From contig NZ_BEWG01000054.1 of assembly GCF_002723835.1 (NCBI RefSeq), forward strand, positions 1 to 44,284: a DNA stretch of 44,284 bases. The letters run 5' to 3'. This DNA is from Mycobacterium sp. shizuoka-1 (GTDB lineage Bacteria > Actinomycetota > Actinomycetes > Mycobacteriales > Mycobacteriaceae). This document shows positions 30,376-39,521 of the stretch, one piece after another. The translations under genes were made by a program, and so were the position numbers. Within the stretch, counting starts at the first letter, position 1. Each line of letters starts with the position of its first letter. The notes beneath the pieces are model-generated. The model worked only from the letters and a program-made list of their open reading frames with translations. It was not told the origin of the DNA and ran no database searches.

Positions 30376-32211
30376 ATGAGCCACTACAAGTCAAACGTGC
30401 GCGACCAGGTATTCAACCTGTTCGAGGTCTTCGGTCTCGAGAAGGCGCTCGGCCAGGGCAGCTACAGCGATGTCGACGCCGACACGGCGCGCGAGATGCT
30501 CCAGGAGATGAGCAGGCTGGCCGAAGGTCCGATCGCCGCATCGTTCGTCGAGGGCGACCGCAACCCGCCGGTTTTCGATCCCGAGACCCACTCCGTGAAG
30601 TTGCCGGAGGCGTTCAAGAAGTCCGTGCACGCCGTGACCGAAGCGGGCTGGGACAAGGTCGGCATCGAGGAGGAGCTCGGCGGCACGCCGGTTCCCCGTG
30701 CCCTGGTCTGGGCGCTGGCCGAGCACGTGCTCGGCGCCAACCCGGCGGTCTGGATGTACGCCGGTGGCGCAGGCTTCTCCAGCATCTTCTACAAGCTGGC
30801 CACTGACGAGCAGAAGAAGTGGGCTGTCCTCGCCGCCGAGCGCGGCTGGGGCTCCACCATGGTGCTCACCGAGCCGGACGCCGGCTCCGATGTCGGCGCC
30901 GGCCGGACCAAGGCCGTCAAGCAGGACGACGGCTCCTGGCACATCGACGGTGTGAAGCGGTTCATCACCTCCGCCGACTCCGACGACATGTTCGAGAACA
31001 TCTTCCACCTGGTGCTCGCCCGTCCCGAGGGCGCAGGGCCCGGCACCAAGGGCCTGTCGCTGTTCTTCGTACCGAAGTTCCACTTCGACCCCGAGACCGG
31101 CGAGCTCGGCGAGCGCAACGGTGCCTTCGTCACCAACGTCGAGCACAAGATGGGCCTGAAGGTCTCCACCACCTGCGAGCTGACCTTCGGTCAGCACGGC
31201 GTGCCGGCCAAGGGCTGGCTCGTCGGCGAGGTCCACGACGGCATCGCGCAGATGTTCGACGTCATCGAGATGGCCCGAATGCTGGTGGGCACCAAAGCAA
31301 TCGCCACGCTGTCGACTGGTTACCTGAACGCCCTGGAGTACGCCAAGGAGCGGGTGCAGGGCGCCGATCTGACCCAGATGACCGACAAGACCGCTCCGCG
31401 CGTCACCATCACCCACCATCCGGACGTCCGGCGTTCGCTGATGACCCAGAAGGCCTACGCCGAAGGGCTGCGGGCGCTGTACATGTTCACCGCGACCTAC
31501 CAGGATGCCGAGGTCGCCAAGGCACTGCACGATGTCGACGGCGAACTGTCGGTGAAGGTCAACGACCTGCTGCTGCCGATCGTCAAGGGGGTCGGCTCCG
31601 AGCAGGCCTACGCGAAGCTGACCGAGAGCCTGCAGACCTTTGGTGGCTCCGGCTTCCTGCAGGACTACCCCGTCGAGCAGTACATCCGCGACGCCAAGAT
31701 CGACTCGCTCTACGAGGGCACCACCGCCATCCAGGCGCAGGACTTCTTCTTCCGGAAGATCGTGCGCGACAAGGGTGTTGCGCTGGCGCACGTCTCCGGC
31801 CAGATCGAGGCGTTCATCTCCAACGAGTCGGGCAACGGCCGGCTGAAGTCGGAGCGCGAGCTGCTGGCCAAGGCACTCGAGGATGTCCAGGGTATGGCCG
31901 CCGCCATGACCGGCTACCTGATGGCCGCGCAGGAGGATTCCGCCAGCATCTACAAGGTGGGGCTGGCGTCGGTTCGCTTCCTGATGAGCGTCGGCGACCT
32001 GGTGATCGGCTGGTTGCTGCAGCGCCAGGCCGCGGTCGCCATCGCCGCTCTCGACGCAGGTGCCACCGGCGCCGACCGCTCCTTCTACGAGGGCAAGATC
32101 GCCGTGGCGTCATTCTTCGCCAAGAGTTTCCTGCCGCTGCTGACCAGCACGCGACTGGTGATCGAGTCGATCGACAACGACATCATGGAGCTCGACGAAG
32201 CCGCTTTCTAG
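30376..32211 (+). CDS. fadE5: Acyl-CoA dehydrogenase FadE5
   Basis: This 611-aa acyl-CoA dehydrogenase of the long ACADVL-like class introduces a trans-2 double bond in acyl-CoA using FAD. The N-terminal [20 protein letters not shown], the FAD/substrate blocks [19 protein letters not shown] and [17 protein letters not shown], and the C-terminal [34 protein letters not shown] match M. tuberculosis FadE5 across its full 611 residues. The catalytic base is Glu447 in YEGTT. The ATG at 30376 follows GAGGAGGAG. The gene has its own promoter with two operators and is followed by a hairpin, so it is transcribed alone. It likely acts in the same pathway as fadA2, fabG4 and htdX, which share its operator type. 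Confidence 0.96.
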   Translation: MSHYKSNVRDQVFNLFEVFGLEKALGQGSYSDVDADTAREMLQEMSRLAEGPIAASFVEGDRNPPVFDPETHSVKLPEAFKKSVHAVTEAGWDKVGIEEELGGTPVPRALVWALAEHVLGANPAVWMYAGGAGFSSIFYKLATDEQKKWAVLAAERGWGSTMVLTEPDAGSDVGAGRTKAVKQDDGSWHIDGVKRFITSADSDDMFENIFHLVLARPEGAGPGTKGLSLFFVPKFHFDPETGELGERNGAFVTNVEHKMGLKVSTTCELTFGQHGVPAKGWLVGEVHDGIAQMFDVIEMARMLVGTKAIATLSTGYLNALEYAKERVQGADLTQMTDKTAPRVTITHHPDVRRSLMTQKAYAEGLRALYMFTATYQDAEVAKALHDVDGELSVKVNDLLLPIVKGVGSEQAYAKLTESLQTFGGSGFLQDYPVEQYIRDAKIDSLYEGTTAIQAQDFFFRKIVRDKGVALAHVSGQIEAFISNESGNGRLKSERELLAKALEDVQGMAAAMTGYLMAAQEDSASIYKVGLASVRFLMSVGDLVIGWLLQRQAAVAIAALDAGATGADRSFYEGKIAVASFFAKSFLPLLTSTRLVIESIDNDIMELDEAAF

Positions 32212-32223
32212 AGATTCGCCGCG

Positions 32224-32257
32224 AACGGCCCTGGGATCGTCTGGTCCCGGGGCCGTT
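32224..32257 (+). terminator. Hairpin after fadE5
   Basis: AACGGCCCTGGGA (32224-32236) pairs with TCCCGGGGCCGTT (32245-32257), giving 13 bp with one G-U pair and an 8-nt loop. It starts 12 bp after the fadE5 stop and has only a short TTCCC tail. Confidence 0.65.
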
Positions 32258-32316
32258 CCCGTTCAGCGGGGACCCAGGTCGGGACTTTGGGCTCTGGCAG
32301 TTAGCTGGGCGTCGGC

Positions 32317-32322
32317 TACATT
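32317..32322 (+). promoter_or_regulatory. Predicted -10 element of the alpha/beta hydrolase gene (leaderless)
   Basis: TACATT at 32317-32322 predicts transcription start at 32329, the A of the ATG. No Shine-Dalgarno sequence precedes this ATG, which favours a leaderless mRNA. Confidence 0.4.
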
Positions 32323-32328
32323 CTAGGA

Positions 32329-33564
32329 ATGGCGATGCTTGACAGCAACGACCCGATTCCCGGGGGTCCCGCGCCGACCGGCAAAAAGTCGGGCAATGCG
32401 GGCCCTCTGGCGAATATTGTCGGGCCGTTCACCAAGGCCGGGGGCTATTACGCCCGCTCGTGGGGGACCTACCTCGACGGTCGCGGCGGCGAGTTGCCCG
32501 TCGCCCGCCCCACGCTCTCGCTGGCCACCCACGCCCTGCGCGACGAGATCGTCCTGGTCGGACTGCGGTTGCGTCGCCCCTTGAGCGACGCGGCGGTCTA
32601 CGAGCGCATCAACGCCGAAGTCGTCGAGGCCATCGACCTGTACGGCAAACGCGGCTGGCTGGCCCGGCCGGAGGGCTTCTTCACCGCCCCGCCCACCCCG
32701 ACCGACGTGTCGGTCCGGTCCCACAAGAGCGGCGGCCGCACCCACGAGCGCATCTCGTTCGACAGCGGCTACCAGCCACACCGCGGGGAGCCCGGGCGCG
32801 ATCGTTGGCTCAGCTACACCGGCAACCACCGCGAATACGCGTTGATGCTGCGCCACCGCGAGCCGCGCCCATGGCTGGTGTGCGTGCACGGCACCGAGAT
32901 GGGCCGCGCCAACCTGGACCTCACGCTGTTCCGGGCCTGGCATCTGCACCAGAACTTCGGCCTCAACGTGGTGCTGCCGGTTCTTCCGATGCACGGCCCG
33001 CGTGCGAAGGGACTGCCCAAGGGCGCCGTCTTCCCCGGGGAGGACGTGATGGACGACGTGCACGCCACCGCGCAGGCGGTCTGGGACATCCGCCGGGTGC
33101 TCGCCTGGATCCGCAGCCAGCAGCCCGACGCCCGGATCGGGCTCAACAGCATCTCTCTGGGCGGTTACATCGCAGCGCTGGTGGCCAGCCTCGACGACGA
33201 TCTCACTTGCGCGATCCTGGGCGTCCCGCCGGCCAATCTGGTGTCGATCCTGGGCCGCCACGCCGGCCTGGGCGCCGACGATCCCCGGCACCGCACCCTC
33301 GAGCTGGCCGAGCCGATCGGCGCGATGATCTCCCCGCTGTCCCTGCAGCCCAAGGTGGCCCCGGAAGGCCGCTTCATCTACGCCGGCGTCGCCGACCGCA
33401 TCGTGCACCCGCGTGAGCAGGTGCTGGGGCTCTGGGAACACTGGGGGCGGCCGAACATCGGCTGGTACCGCGGCGGTCACACCGGGTTTTTCCAGGCCCG
33501 GCCGGTTCAGCAGTTCGTCGACGCCGCGCTGGTGCAATCCGGGCTGGTGGATTCGGGGACATAG
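32329..33564 (+). CDS. Alpha/beta hydrolase of unknown substrate
   Basis: This 411-aa protein has an N-terminal region of about 175 residues without known motifs (AGGYYARSWGTYLDGRGG, ATHALRDEIVLVGLRLRRP) followed by an alpha/beta-hydrolase fold. The fold shows an HG oxyanion motif (WLVCVHGTEMGRAN), a nucleophile elbow SISLGG with Ser276, an acid Asp356 in GVADRIVHP and His384 in GGHTGFF. There is no signal peptide or membrane segment. The elbow has Ser where most family members have the first Gly. The layout resembles ABHD18-like proteins, but no reaction can be assigned. Its place between fadE5 and fadA2 suggests esterase or thioesterase activity in lipid metabolism. An in-frame ATG at 32335 is an alternative start. 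Confidence 0.8.
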   Translation: MAMLDSNDPIPGGPAPTGKKSGNAGPLANIVGPFTKAGGYYARSWGTYLDGRGGELPVARPTLSLATHALRDEIVLVGLRLRRPLSDAAVYERINAEVVEAIDLYGKRGWLARPEGFFTAPPTPTDVSVRSHKSGGRTHERISFDSGYQPHRGEPGRDRWLSYTGNHREYALMLRHREPRPWLVCVHGTEMGRANLDLTLFRAWHLHQNFGLNVVLPVLPMHGPRAKGLPKGAVFPGEDVMDDVHATAQAVWDIRRVLAWIRSQQPDARIGLNSISLGGYIAALVASLDDDLTCAILGVPPANLVSILGRHAGLGADDPRHRTLELAEPIGAMISPLSLQPKVAPEGRFIYAGVADRIVHPREQVLGLWEHWGRPNIGWYRGGHTGFFQARPVQQFVDAALVQSGLVDSGT

Positions 33565-33599
33565 GCCCCAGAGAAGATCCCAGAAAAGATCCTCAGAAA

Positions 33600-33636
33600 A
33601 ACCGCCGCTGGAATCCCCTCTTCTCCAGCGGCGGTT
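33600..33636. terminator. Strong bidirectional terminator between the hydrolase and fadA2
   Basis: AACCGCCGCTGGA (33600-33612) and TCCAGCGGCGGTT (33624-33636) are perfect 13-bp inverted repeats with an 11-nt loop. An A run (33597-33600) lies on the left and TTCCTTCGTTCG on the right, so it can act on both strands. It starts 35 bp after the hydrolase stop. Confidence 0.8.
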
Positions 33637-33678
33637 CCTTCGTTCGCGTCAATTCGACACAAACAAAGAGGATGCCCC

Positions 33679-33728
33679 GTGTTGCCGTCGGGTCGGGGGG
33701 TCAGACGGCAACACGGAGCTATCCAGTA
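33679..33728. terminator. Second long hairpin in the convergent gap
   Basis: CCGTGTTGCCGTC (33679-33691) and GACGGCAACACGG (33716-33728) are perfect 13-bp inverted repeats around a 24-nt G-rich loop. It lies between the first terminator and the fadA2 stop at 33802. It may end fadA2 transcription; the rest of 33729-33801 is AT-richer than its surroundings and shows no gene. Confidence 0.5.
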
Positions 33729-33801
33729 CATAGGTTGCCCGCACGGGTTCGTTACAAACCCCGGACAACTTTTTTCAGAAAATTTTCGCCGACGCCCACG
33801 A

Positions 33802-35106
33802 TCACGCCTCGAGGATCGCGGTGACGCCCTGGCCGCCGGCCGCGCAGATCGAGATGAGGCCACGAACGGGCTGGCCGGTGGCCTTTTTCTGCTCGGCGAG
33901 CTGCTTGGCCAGCTGCGCCACGATTCGCCCGCCGGTGGCCGCGAAGGGGTGCCCAGCGGCCAGCGAGGAGCCGTTGACGTTGAGCTTGCTGCGGTCGATC
34001 GCGCCCAGCGCGGCGTCCAGGCCGAGCCGTTCCTTGCAGTACTCCTCGGACTCCCAGGCCTGCAGATGAGCCAGCACCACCGACGCGAACGCCTCGTGAA
34101 TCTCGTAGAAGTCGAAGTCCTGCAAGGTCAGGCCGTTGCGGGCCAGCAGCCGCGGCACCGCATAAGTCGGCGCCATCAGCAGGCCGTCGGCGCCGTTGAC
34201 GTAGTCGACCGCCGCGGTCTCCGAGTCGACGAAGTAGGCCAGTGGCTCCAGCGAGTGTGACCTTGCCCACTCTTCACTGGCCAGCAACGCCACCGAGGCG
34301 CCGTCGGTCAGCGGGGTCGAGTTGCCCGCGGTCATCGTCGCGTCGCCGTTGCGCACGCCGAACACCGGTTTGAGGGTGGCGAGCTTCTCGGCGCTGGAGT
34401 CCGCGCGCAGGTTGTTGTCCCGGTACAGCCCGAGGAAGGGGGTGACCAGGTCGTCGAAGAAGCCGCGATCGTAAGCCGCGGCCATGTTGCGGTGACTGGC
34501 GGCAGCCAGTTCGTCCTGGTCGACGCGCTTGATGCCCATTTTCTTGGCGGTGATCGCAGCATGCTCGCCCATCGACAGCCCGGTGCGAGGTTCGCCGTTG
34601 GTCGGGATCTCGATGCCCAGCGAGGCAGGTAGCTTGCCGACCAGCTTCAGGCGGCCGACGTTCGACTTGGCCCGCCGCAGACCCAGCAGGGTCCGGCGCA
34701 GCTCGTCGCCGAGGCCGATCGGCGCGTCAGAGGTGGTGTCCACCCCGCCGGCGGCCGCGACCTCGTAGCGGCCCGCGGCGATCCCGTCGGCGGCCGCGAT
34801 CGCCGCCTGCAGCCCGGTGCCGCAGGCCTGTTGCAAGTCGATGGCCGGGGTGTAGGGCGACAGCTGGCTGCCGAGCACGCTCTCGCGCATCAGGTTGAAG
34901 TCGCGGCTGTGCTTGAGCACCGCGCCTCCGATCACCGCGCCGAGCCGCTCGCCGGCCAGGCCGAACCGGTCCACCAGACCGGCGAGCGCGGCGGTGAACA
35001 TGTCCTGATTGGACGCCTCGGCATAGGCGCCGTCCGATCGCGCGAACGGAATGCGGTTGCCGCCGATCACGGCGACCCGGCGACTGTTTGCACTGGTAGA
35101 GGCCAC
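33802..35106 (-). CDS. fadA2: Acetyl-CoA acyltransferase (thiolase) FadA2
   Basis: This 434-aa thiolase carries nucleophile Cys95 in [10 protein letters not shown], His386 in [11 protein letters not shown] and the second Cys421 in CAAGGQG. Other thiolase blocks are [43 protein letters not shown] and [19 protein letters not shown]. It cleaves 3-ketoacyl-CoA, or in reverse condenses acyl-CoA with acetyl-CoA. It matches M. tuberculosis FadA2 (Rv0243). The GTG at 35106 gives the family N-terminus; the in-frame start at 35163 would run into the promoter. It diverges from fabG4 across 117 bp containing a shared operator. On its own strand a -10 TAGTAT (35158-35153) lies 18 bp from a TTACTC that belongs to the palindrome. 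Confidence 0.94.
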   Translation of the reverse strand: MASTSANSRRVAVIGGNRIPFARSDGAYAEASNQDMFTAALAGLVDRFGLAGERLGAVIGGAVLKHSRDFNLMRESVLGSQLSPYTPAIDLQQACGTGLQAAIAAADGIAAGRYEVAAAGGVDTTSDAPIGLGDELRRTLLGLRRAKSNVGRLKLVGKLPASLGIEIPTNGEPRTGLSMGEHAAITAKKMGIKRVDQDELAAASHRNMAAAYDRGFFDDLVTPFLGLYRDNNLRADSSAEKLATLKPVFGVRNGDATMTAGNSTPLTDGASVALLASEEWARSHSLEPLAYFVDSETAAVDYVNGADGLLMAPTYAVPRLLARNGLTLQDFDFYEIHEAFASVVLAHLQAWESEEYCKERLGLDAALGAIDRSKLNVNGSSLAAGHPFAATGGRIVAQLAKQLAEQKKATGQPVRGLISICAAGGQGVTAILEA

Positions 35107-35167
35107 GTCAATCTCCGCTGTGAGTTCGGTTTGATGGGGGTATACCCAACCCATACTACGCACCTTC

Positions 35168-35183
35168 CTTACTCTGGAGTAAG
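35168..35183. promoter_or_regulatory. Operator palindrome between fadA2 and fabG4
   Basis: CTTACTCTGGAGTAAG is a perfect inverted repeat (7-bp arms, TG centre). It covers the predicted -35 of fadA2 (TTACTC on the minus strand, -10 TAGTAT at 35158-35153) and lies 40 bp before the fabG4 start, so one site could control both directions. It shares its half-site with the fadE5 operators. A second palindrome, GGGTATACCC, lies at 35138-35147. Confidence 0.6.
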
Positions 35184-35223
35184 TTCGTTCCCGGTCCCCC
35201 GCATCGACTCGAAAGGCACATCC

Positions 35224-36576
35224 GTGGCTTCCGACCTTTTCTCTCAGATCGTCAACTCCGCGCCGGGCGCGCTGTTGGCCAAGCAGCTCGGTGTCCCGCA
35301 GCCGGAGACACTGCGGCGCTACAAGGCCGGCGAGCCCCCGCTGGCCGGCTCCTTGCTGATCGGCGGAGCCGGCCGCGTGGTCGAGCCCCTCCGGGCGGCG
35401 CTGGCGCAGGATTACGACCTGGTGGCCGACAACCTCGGCGGACGCTGGGCCGACTCATTCGGCGGCCTGGTGTTCGACGCCACCGGCATCACCGATCCGC
35501 AGCAGCTGCGCGGCCTCTACGAGTTCTTCACCCCGCTGCTGCGCAACCTCGGTCCGTCGGCGCGCGTCGTCGTGATCGGCACGACTCCGGACGAGGCGGC
35601 GAGCACCGACGAGCGCATCGCCCAGCGCGCCCTCGAGGGATTCACCCGCTCGCTGGGCAAGGAGCTGCGCCGCGGTGCCACCGTCGCCCTGGTCTACCTG
35701 TCACCGGCGGCCAAACCCGCGGCCACCGGCCTGGAGTCGACGATCCGGTTCATCCTGTCCGGCAAGTCGGCCTACGTCGATGCGCAGGTCTTCGTCGTCG
35801 GCGCGGCGGATTCCACCCCGCCCGCCGACTGGGACAAGCCGCTGGCCGGCAAGGTCGGCATCGTGACCGGAGCGGCCCGCGGCATCGGCGCCACCATCGC
35901 CGAAGTGTTCGCCCGAGACGGCGCCAAGGTGGTGGCGATCGACGTTGATTCCGCCCGAGACGCACTCGGAGAGACGGCGGCCAAGGTGGGCGGCACCGCC
36001 CTGCCCCTGGACGTCACCGCCGCCGACGCGGTCGACACGATCACCGCGCACCTGCGCGAGCACTACGACGGCCACGCCGACATCCTGGTCAACAACGCCG
36101 GGATCACCCGGGACAAGCTGCTGGCCAACATGGACGACGCCCGCTGGGATGCCGTCGTCGCAGTGAATCTGCTTGCGCCGCAACGCCTGACCGAAGGCCT
36201 GGTGGCCAACGGCGCCATCGGTGCGGGCGGGCGGATCATCGGGCTGTCCTCGATGGCCGGCATCGCAGGCAACCGCGGGCAGACCAACTACGCGACCACC
36301 AAGGCCGGGATGATCGGTCTGACCCAGGCGCTGGCGCCGGTCCTGGCCGACAAGGACATCACCATCAACGCGGTCGCGCCCGGCTTCATCGAGACCGCGA
36401 TGACCGCGGCGATCCCGCTGGCCACCCGGGAGATCGGCCGCCGGCTCAACTCCCTGTATCAGGGCGGCAAGCCGGTCGACGTCGCCGAGACCATCGCCTA
36501 CTTCGCCAGCCCCGCCTCGAATGCCGTGACCGGCAACGTGATCCGGGTGTGCGGCCAGGCGATGTTGGGAGCCTAG
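35224..36576 (+). CDS. fabG4: 3-oxoacyl reductase FabG4 (high-molecular-weight FabG)
   Basis: This 450-aa protein has an N-terminal flavodoxin-like domain (about 1-200: [51 protein letters not shown]) fused to a short-chain dehydrogenase domain. The SDR part has the cofactor motif TGAARGIG at 215-222, NNAG, a Ser in SSMAGIAG, and catalytic Tyr356 and Lys360 in TNYATTKAG. It reduces 3-ketoacyl chains; the M. tuberculosis homologue (Rv0242c) prefers NADH and CoA-bound substrates. The GTG at 35224 is preceded by GAAAGG. htdX begins 2 bp after the stop, so the two form an operon that supplies reduction and dehydration steps of acyl-chain elongation. Confidence 0.95.
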   Translation: MASDLFSQIVNSAPGALLAKQLGVPQPETLRRYKAGEPPLAGSLLIGGAGRVVEPLRAALAQDYDLVADNLGGRWADSFGGLVFDATGITDPQQLRGLYEFFTPLLRNLGPSARVVVIGTTPDEAASTDERIAQRALEGFTRSLGKELRRGATVALVYLSPAAKPAATGLESTIRFILSGKSAYVDAQVFVVGAADSTPPADWDKPLAGKVGIVTGAARGIGATIAEVFARDGAKVVAIDVDSARDALGETAAKVGGTALPLDVTAADAVDTITAHLREHYDGHADILVNNAGITRDKLLANMDDARWDAVVAVNLLAPQRLTEGLVANGAIGAGGRIIGLSSMAGIAGNRGQTNYATTKAGMIGLTQALAPVLADKDITINAVAPGFIETAMTAAIPLATREIGRRLNSLYQGGKPVDVAETIAYFASPASNAVTGNVIRVCGQAMLGA

Positions 36577-36578
36577 CC

Positions 36579-37433
36579 GTGACTGTCGTGAGTCAACAGC
36601 CCAGTGGGCTCCGCAACCTGCTGCGCGCGGCGGCCGGGTCGTTGCCCTTCATTCCGCGCGGCGATCAGCTGCCCACCCGCACGCTGACCGTCGACGAACT
36701 GGCGATCGACCCGTCGAACGTCGCCGCCTACGCGGCGGTCACCGGCCTGCGCTTCGGCGACACCGTGCCGCTGACCTATCCGTTCGTGCTGACGTTCCCG
36801 ACGGTGATGGCACTGATCACGAGCTTCGACTTCCCGTTCGCCGCAATGGGCGCGGTGCATGTCGACAACCAGATCACCCGCTACCGTCCGATCGCGGTCA
36901 CCGACACCGTCGGGGTCACGGTGCACGCCGAGAATCTGCGCGAGCACCGCAAGGGGCTGCTGGTCGACGTCGTCGCCGACGTGCACGTGGGCAACGAGCG
37001 GGCCTGGCACCAGGTCACCACGTTCCTGCACCAGCAGCGCACCAGCCTGTCCGGTGGGCCCAAGCCGGAGCCGCCGAAACGGCCGAAACTGCCGCCACCC
37101 AACGCGATTCTGCGCATCAGCCCCGGAACGATCCGGCGCTACGCGTCGATCGGCGGCGACCACAACCCGATCCACACCAGCGCGATCGGCGCCAAGCTGT
37201 TCGGCTTCCCGACCGTCATCGCCCACGGCATGTTCAGCGCGGCGGCGGTGCTGGCCAACATCGAGGCGCAAGTGCCCGATGCCGTGCGCTATTCGGTGAA
37301 GTTCGGGAAACCGGTCGTGCTGCCTGCCAGCGCCGGCCTCTACGTCGACCGGGTCGCCGACGGCTGGGACATCTCGCTGCGCAACATGGCCAAGGGCTAC
37401 CCGCACCTGACCGGGACGATCCGCGGACTGTAG
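36579..37433 (+). CDS. htdX: (3R)-hydroxyacyl dehydratase HtdX
   Basis: This 284-aa double hot-dog protein of the MaoC/hydratase-2 family has catalytic elements in RYASIGGDHNPIHTSAIGAKLFGFPTVIAHGM (D194, H199), plus AAYAAVTGLRFG, YRPIAVTDTVGV and the C-terminal LRNMAKGYPHLTGTIRGL. It interconverts (3R)-hydroxyacyl and trans-2-enoyl thioesters and matches M. tuberculosis HtdX (Rv0241c). The GTG at 36579 has GGGA 8 bp upstream; a second GTG at 36588 is an alternative. It completes a fabG4-htdX operon and ends at a strong convergent hairpin. Confidence 0.94.
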   Translation: MTVVSQQPSGLRNLLRAAAGSLPFIPRGDQLPTRTLTVDELAIDPSNVAAYAAVTGLRFGDTVPLTYPFVLTFPTVMALITSFDFPFAAMGAVHVDNQITRYRPIAVTDTVGVTVHAENLREHRKGLLVDVVADVHVGNERAWHQVTTFLHQQRTSLSGGPKPEPPKRPKLPPPNAILRISPGTIRRYASIGGDHNPIHTSAIGAKLFGFPTVIAHGMFSAAAVLANIEAQVPDAVRYSVKFGKPVVLPASAGLYVDRVADGWDISLRNMAKGYPHLTGTIRGL

Positions 37434-37484
37434 CGATTTCGGCGCGCTTTCGTTCGCCCAGCGGCGGTTTGCGCGCCGAAATCG
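37434..37484. terminator. Bidirectional hairpin between convergent htdX and tetR
   Basis: CGATTTCGGCGCGC (37434-37447) and GCGCGCCGAAATCG (37471-37484) are perfect 14-bp inverted repeats around a 23-nt loop. They start at the base after the htdX stop and end 7 bp before the tetR stop. Confidence 0.8.
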
Positions 37485-37491
37485 CGACACA

Positions 37492-38112
37492 TCAGGGAGT
37501 TGCGGGCGAGGCTTCCTTGTCGGCCGGGGCGCCTTTGAGGCCCCGCCAGAACAGGTTGATCAGCATGTCGGCAGCCTCGTCGACATCGGCGTCACCCGCA
37601 CTGACCCGGGCCGCCACCGCCTCGCCAGCGCCCACCAGCGCGACGGCCATCATGTGAAAGTCGGTGCCGGGCTCGGGATGTCGCGTCCCGGCCTCCAACA
37701 GCCGGGCGACCATGTCGATGATCTTCTCGCGGCCCTCGCGAACGGTATGGGCGAAGGCCTGCGAACTGGTCGCCTGGGTGTAGAGCACGATCCACGACGC
37801 CCGGTTGGCATCGATGTAGCGCAGCACCGACAGGATCACGCTGCGCAGCAGATCGTGCGGGCTCTGCTTGAGGTCGATATCGTCGCGCACGGCCTCGATG
37901 AACCGGCTGAGTTCGCGCGCCAGGCACGCCCCGAACAGTTCTTCCTTGGACCCGTAGTACAGATACAGCATCGGTTTGGAAATCTGCGCCTCGGCCGCGA
38001 TGACGTCCATCGAAGTTTCGTGGTAGCCGTTGAGCGAGAACATCTGCACAGCGGCGTCGAGCATCTGCTGCTCCCGCACGGCACGGGGCAGCCGCTTGGT
38101 GCCACCCGCCAT
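37492..38112 (-). CDS. TetR-family transcriptional regulator (Rv0238-like)
   Basis: This 206-aa protein has a TetR N-terminal helix-turn-helix (about 10-58: REQQMLDAAVQMFSLNGYHETSMDVIAAEAQISKPMLYLYYGSKEELFGACL) and an all-helical ligand domain (YIDANRASWIVLYTQATSSQAFAHTVREGRE). It matches M. tuberculosis Rv0238. The ATG at 38112 gives the conserved MAGGTKRLPRAVREQQ start and is preceded by GAAAGGCGA; the longer frame to 38163 is less likely. It lies next to the fadA2-fabG4-htdX and fadE5 genes, whose promoters carry TetR-like palindromes, and is the best local candidate to bind them. No such palindrome was seen before tetR itself, which probably follows lpqI in one transcript. The ligand, perhaps an acyl-CoA, is inferred. 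Confidence 0.9.
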   Translation of the reverse strand: MAGGTKRLPRAVREQQMLDAAVQMFSLNGYHETSMDVIAAEAQISKPMLYLYYGSKEELFGACLARELSRFIEAVRDDIDLKQSPHDLLRSVILSVLRYIDANRASWIVLYTQATSSQAFAHTVREGREKIIDMVARLLEAGTRHPEPGTDFHMMAVALVGAGEAVAARVSAGDADVDEAADMLINLFWRGLKGAPADKEASPATP

Positions 38113-38176
38113 ATCGTCGCCTTTCGCCGCCGTCGATCCCCCGGTCGCTGTCGCTCGTGCCACCGAATAGTTCAGG

Positions 38177-39382
38177 CTAACCGCCGCAGCGCGGACTTTG
38201 GCCTTTCAGACGCGCCATCCGCAGCACCGAAGTCTCGACAGCCGGCAGCGACAACTCACCGGCGTTGACGGCTTTCTCCAGCCGGTCCAGCACCGCGGGG
38301 ACCTCGTCGGTGGTCACCCACAGCGCCACGTCGGTGCCGGCCTGCAGGCTGCGCAGCACCGCCTCGGCGACGCCGTAGCGGTCGGCGATGGCCGCCATGC
38401 TGGACAGGTCGTCACTGAACACCGGGCCGTCGAAGGCCGGGCCGCCGTACCCGCCGCTGCGCAGCAGGTCCACCGCGGCGGCGCTGAGGCTGGCCGGCGT
38501 CGAGCCGGTCAGCCCGGGCACCTCGAGGTGGCCGATCATCACCCCGACCGGGGCTTGCCCGGCCAGCGTGCGATAGGGAATCAGGTCGTCGTTCTGCAGG
38601 TCGGCCAGCGGCGGGGTGGTGACCGCCCCGGCGGTGTGCGAGTCGCCCGACCCGTGGCCGTGACCTGGGAAGTGCTTGAGCACCGGCAGCAGCCCGGCAT
38701 CGCGCAGACCGCGTGCGTAGGCGCCGGCGTACTCGGTGACCTTGGCCGGATCGTTGGAGAACGACCGGTCACCGATCACGGTGTCGTCGGCATCGTCGGT
38801 GACGTCGACGACGGGCGCGAAGTCGATGGTGATCCCGAGGCCGCGGATCTTGCGGCCACGGTCGAGTGCCAGCTGGTACACCTCGTCGGGGGTATTGGTC
38901 GCGGCCAGCACCCGGGCCGAGGGGGCCGAGCCGATCAGCGAGGACAACCGCTCCACCCGGCCGCCCTCTTCGTCGACACTGACCGCCAGCGGCAGCGGCC
39001 CGGCGTTGGCGATGTCGGGCAGTGAGCCGTCGGTCAGCATCGAGAGGTCGGTCCAGCTGCCGATGAAGATGCCACCGACGTGGTAGCTGTCCACCACAGC
39101 GCGCGCGTCGGCGGCGCTCTTGACGCCCACCATCAACACCTGGGCCAGCTTGTCGCGGGTCGACATCGCGCTCAGCAGCGCAGGCCCGTCGCCGCAGGCG
39201 GGCTGTGCCGGCGCCGCGGGTGCAGGCGCGGGCCCGGCCATCGGGCTGGCCGACGATGACGTGCTGACCGGCGACGACGACGAAGCACCGGTGCGCGCGG
39301 CGGGCGCTGAGCAGCCGACGAGCAGCAACGGTAGTGCCGACAGGGCCGCGATTCCACGCATCGAGAGCAGGCGGGTAGGCAT
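38177..39382 (-). CDS. lpqI: Lipoprotein LpqI, GH3 beta-N-acetylglucosaminidase
   Basis: This 401-aa exported lipoprotein has a signal peptide with lipobox LLVGC (Cys24), then a Ser/Pro/Ala-rich linker and a GH3 (NagZ-like) catalytic domain. The domain shows SVDEEGGRVERL, GITIDFAPVVDV, GDRSFSNDP, the family signature KHFPGHGHGSGDSH at 236-249 and the nucleophile Asp in VFSDDLSSM. It removes N-acetylglucosamine from muropeptides during cell-wall recycling. It matches M. tuberculosis LpqI (Rv0237). The ATG at 39382 gives a good signal peptide; a GTG at 39388 is possible. It diverges from the small membrane peptide gene, and the 139 bp between shows no clear promoter for lpqI. Confidence 0.92.
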   Translation of the reverse strand: MPTRLLSMRGIAALSALPLLLVGCSAPAARTGASSSSPVSTSSSASPMAGPAPAPAAPAQPACGDGPALLSAMSTRDKLAQVLMVGVKSAADARAVVDSYHVGGIFIGSWTDLSMLTDGSLPDIANAGPLPLAVSVDEEGGRVERLSSLIGSAPSARVLAATNTPDEVYQLALDRGRKIRGLGITIDFAPVVDVTDDADDTVIGDRSFSNDPAKVTEYAGAYARGLRDAGLLPVLKHFPGHGHGSGDSHTAGAVTTPPLADLQNDDLIPYRTLAGQAPVGVMIGHLEVPGLTGSTPASLSAAAVDLLRSGGYGGPAFDGPVFSDDLSSMAAIADRYGVAEAVLRSLQAGTDVALWVTTDEVPAVLDRLEKAVNAGELSLPAVETSVLRMARLKGQSPRCGG

Positions 39383-39521
39383 CCGCACATGCTGTCATGG
39401 CCGTCGCCGAGGGCCAACCAAGGTTCGCCGCGTGCTAGGTTGGCCAGCGGGTATTCACCGCGCACGCAGCGGGTGTTCCACCCTGGCCCCAGCCCCAGCA
39501 TCCGAGCAAGGAGAACCGACC

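Noticed and set aside
33740..33775. GGGTT-N7-AACCC resembling a tRNA T-arm (near 33747-33763)
   Set aside because: The loop CGTTACA lacks the TTCRA consensus and no acceptor, D or anticodon arms can be drawn around it. No tRNA or attachment site is called.
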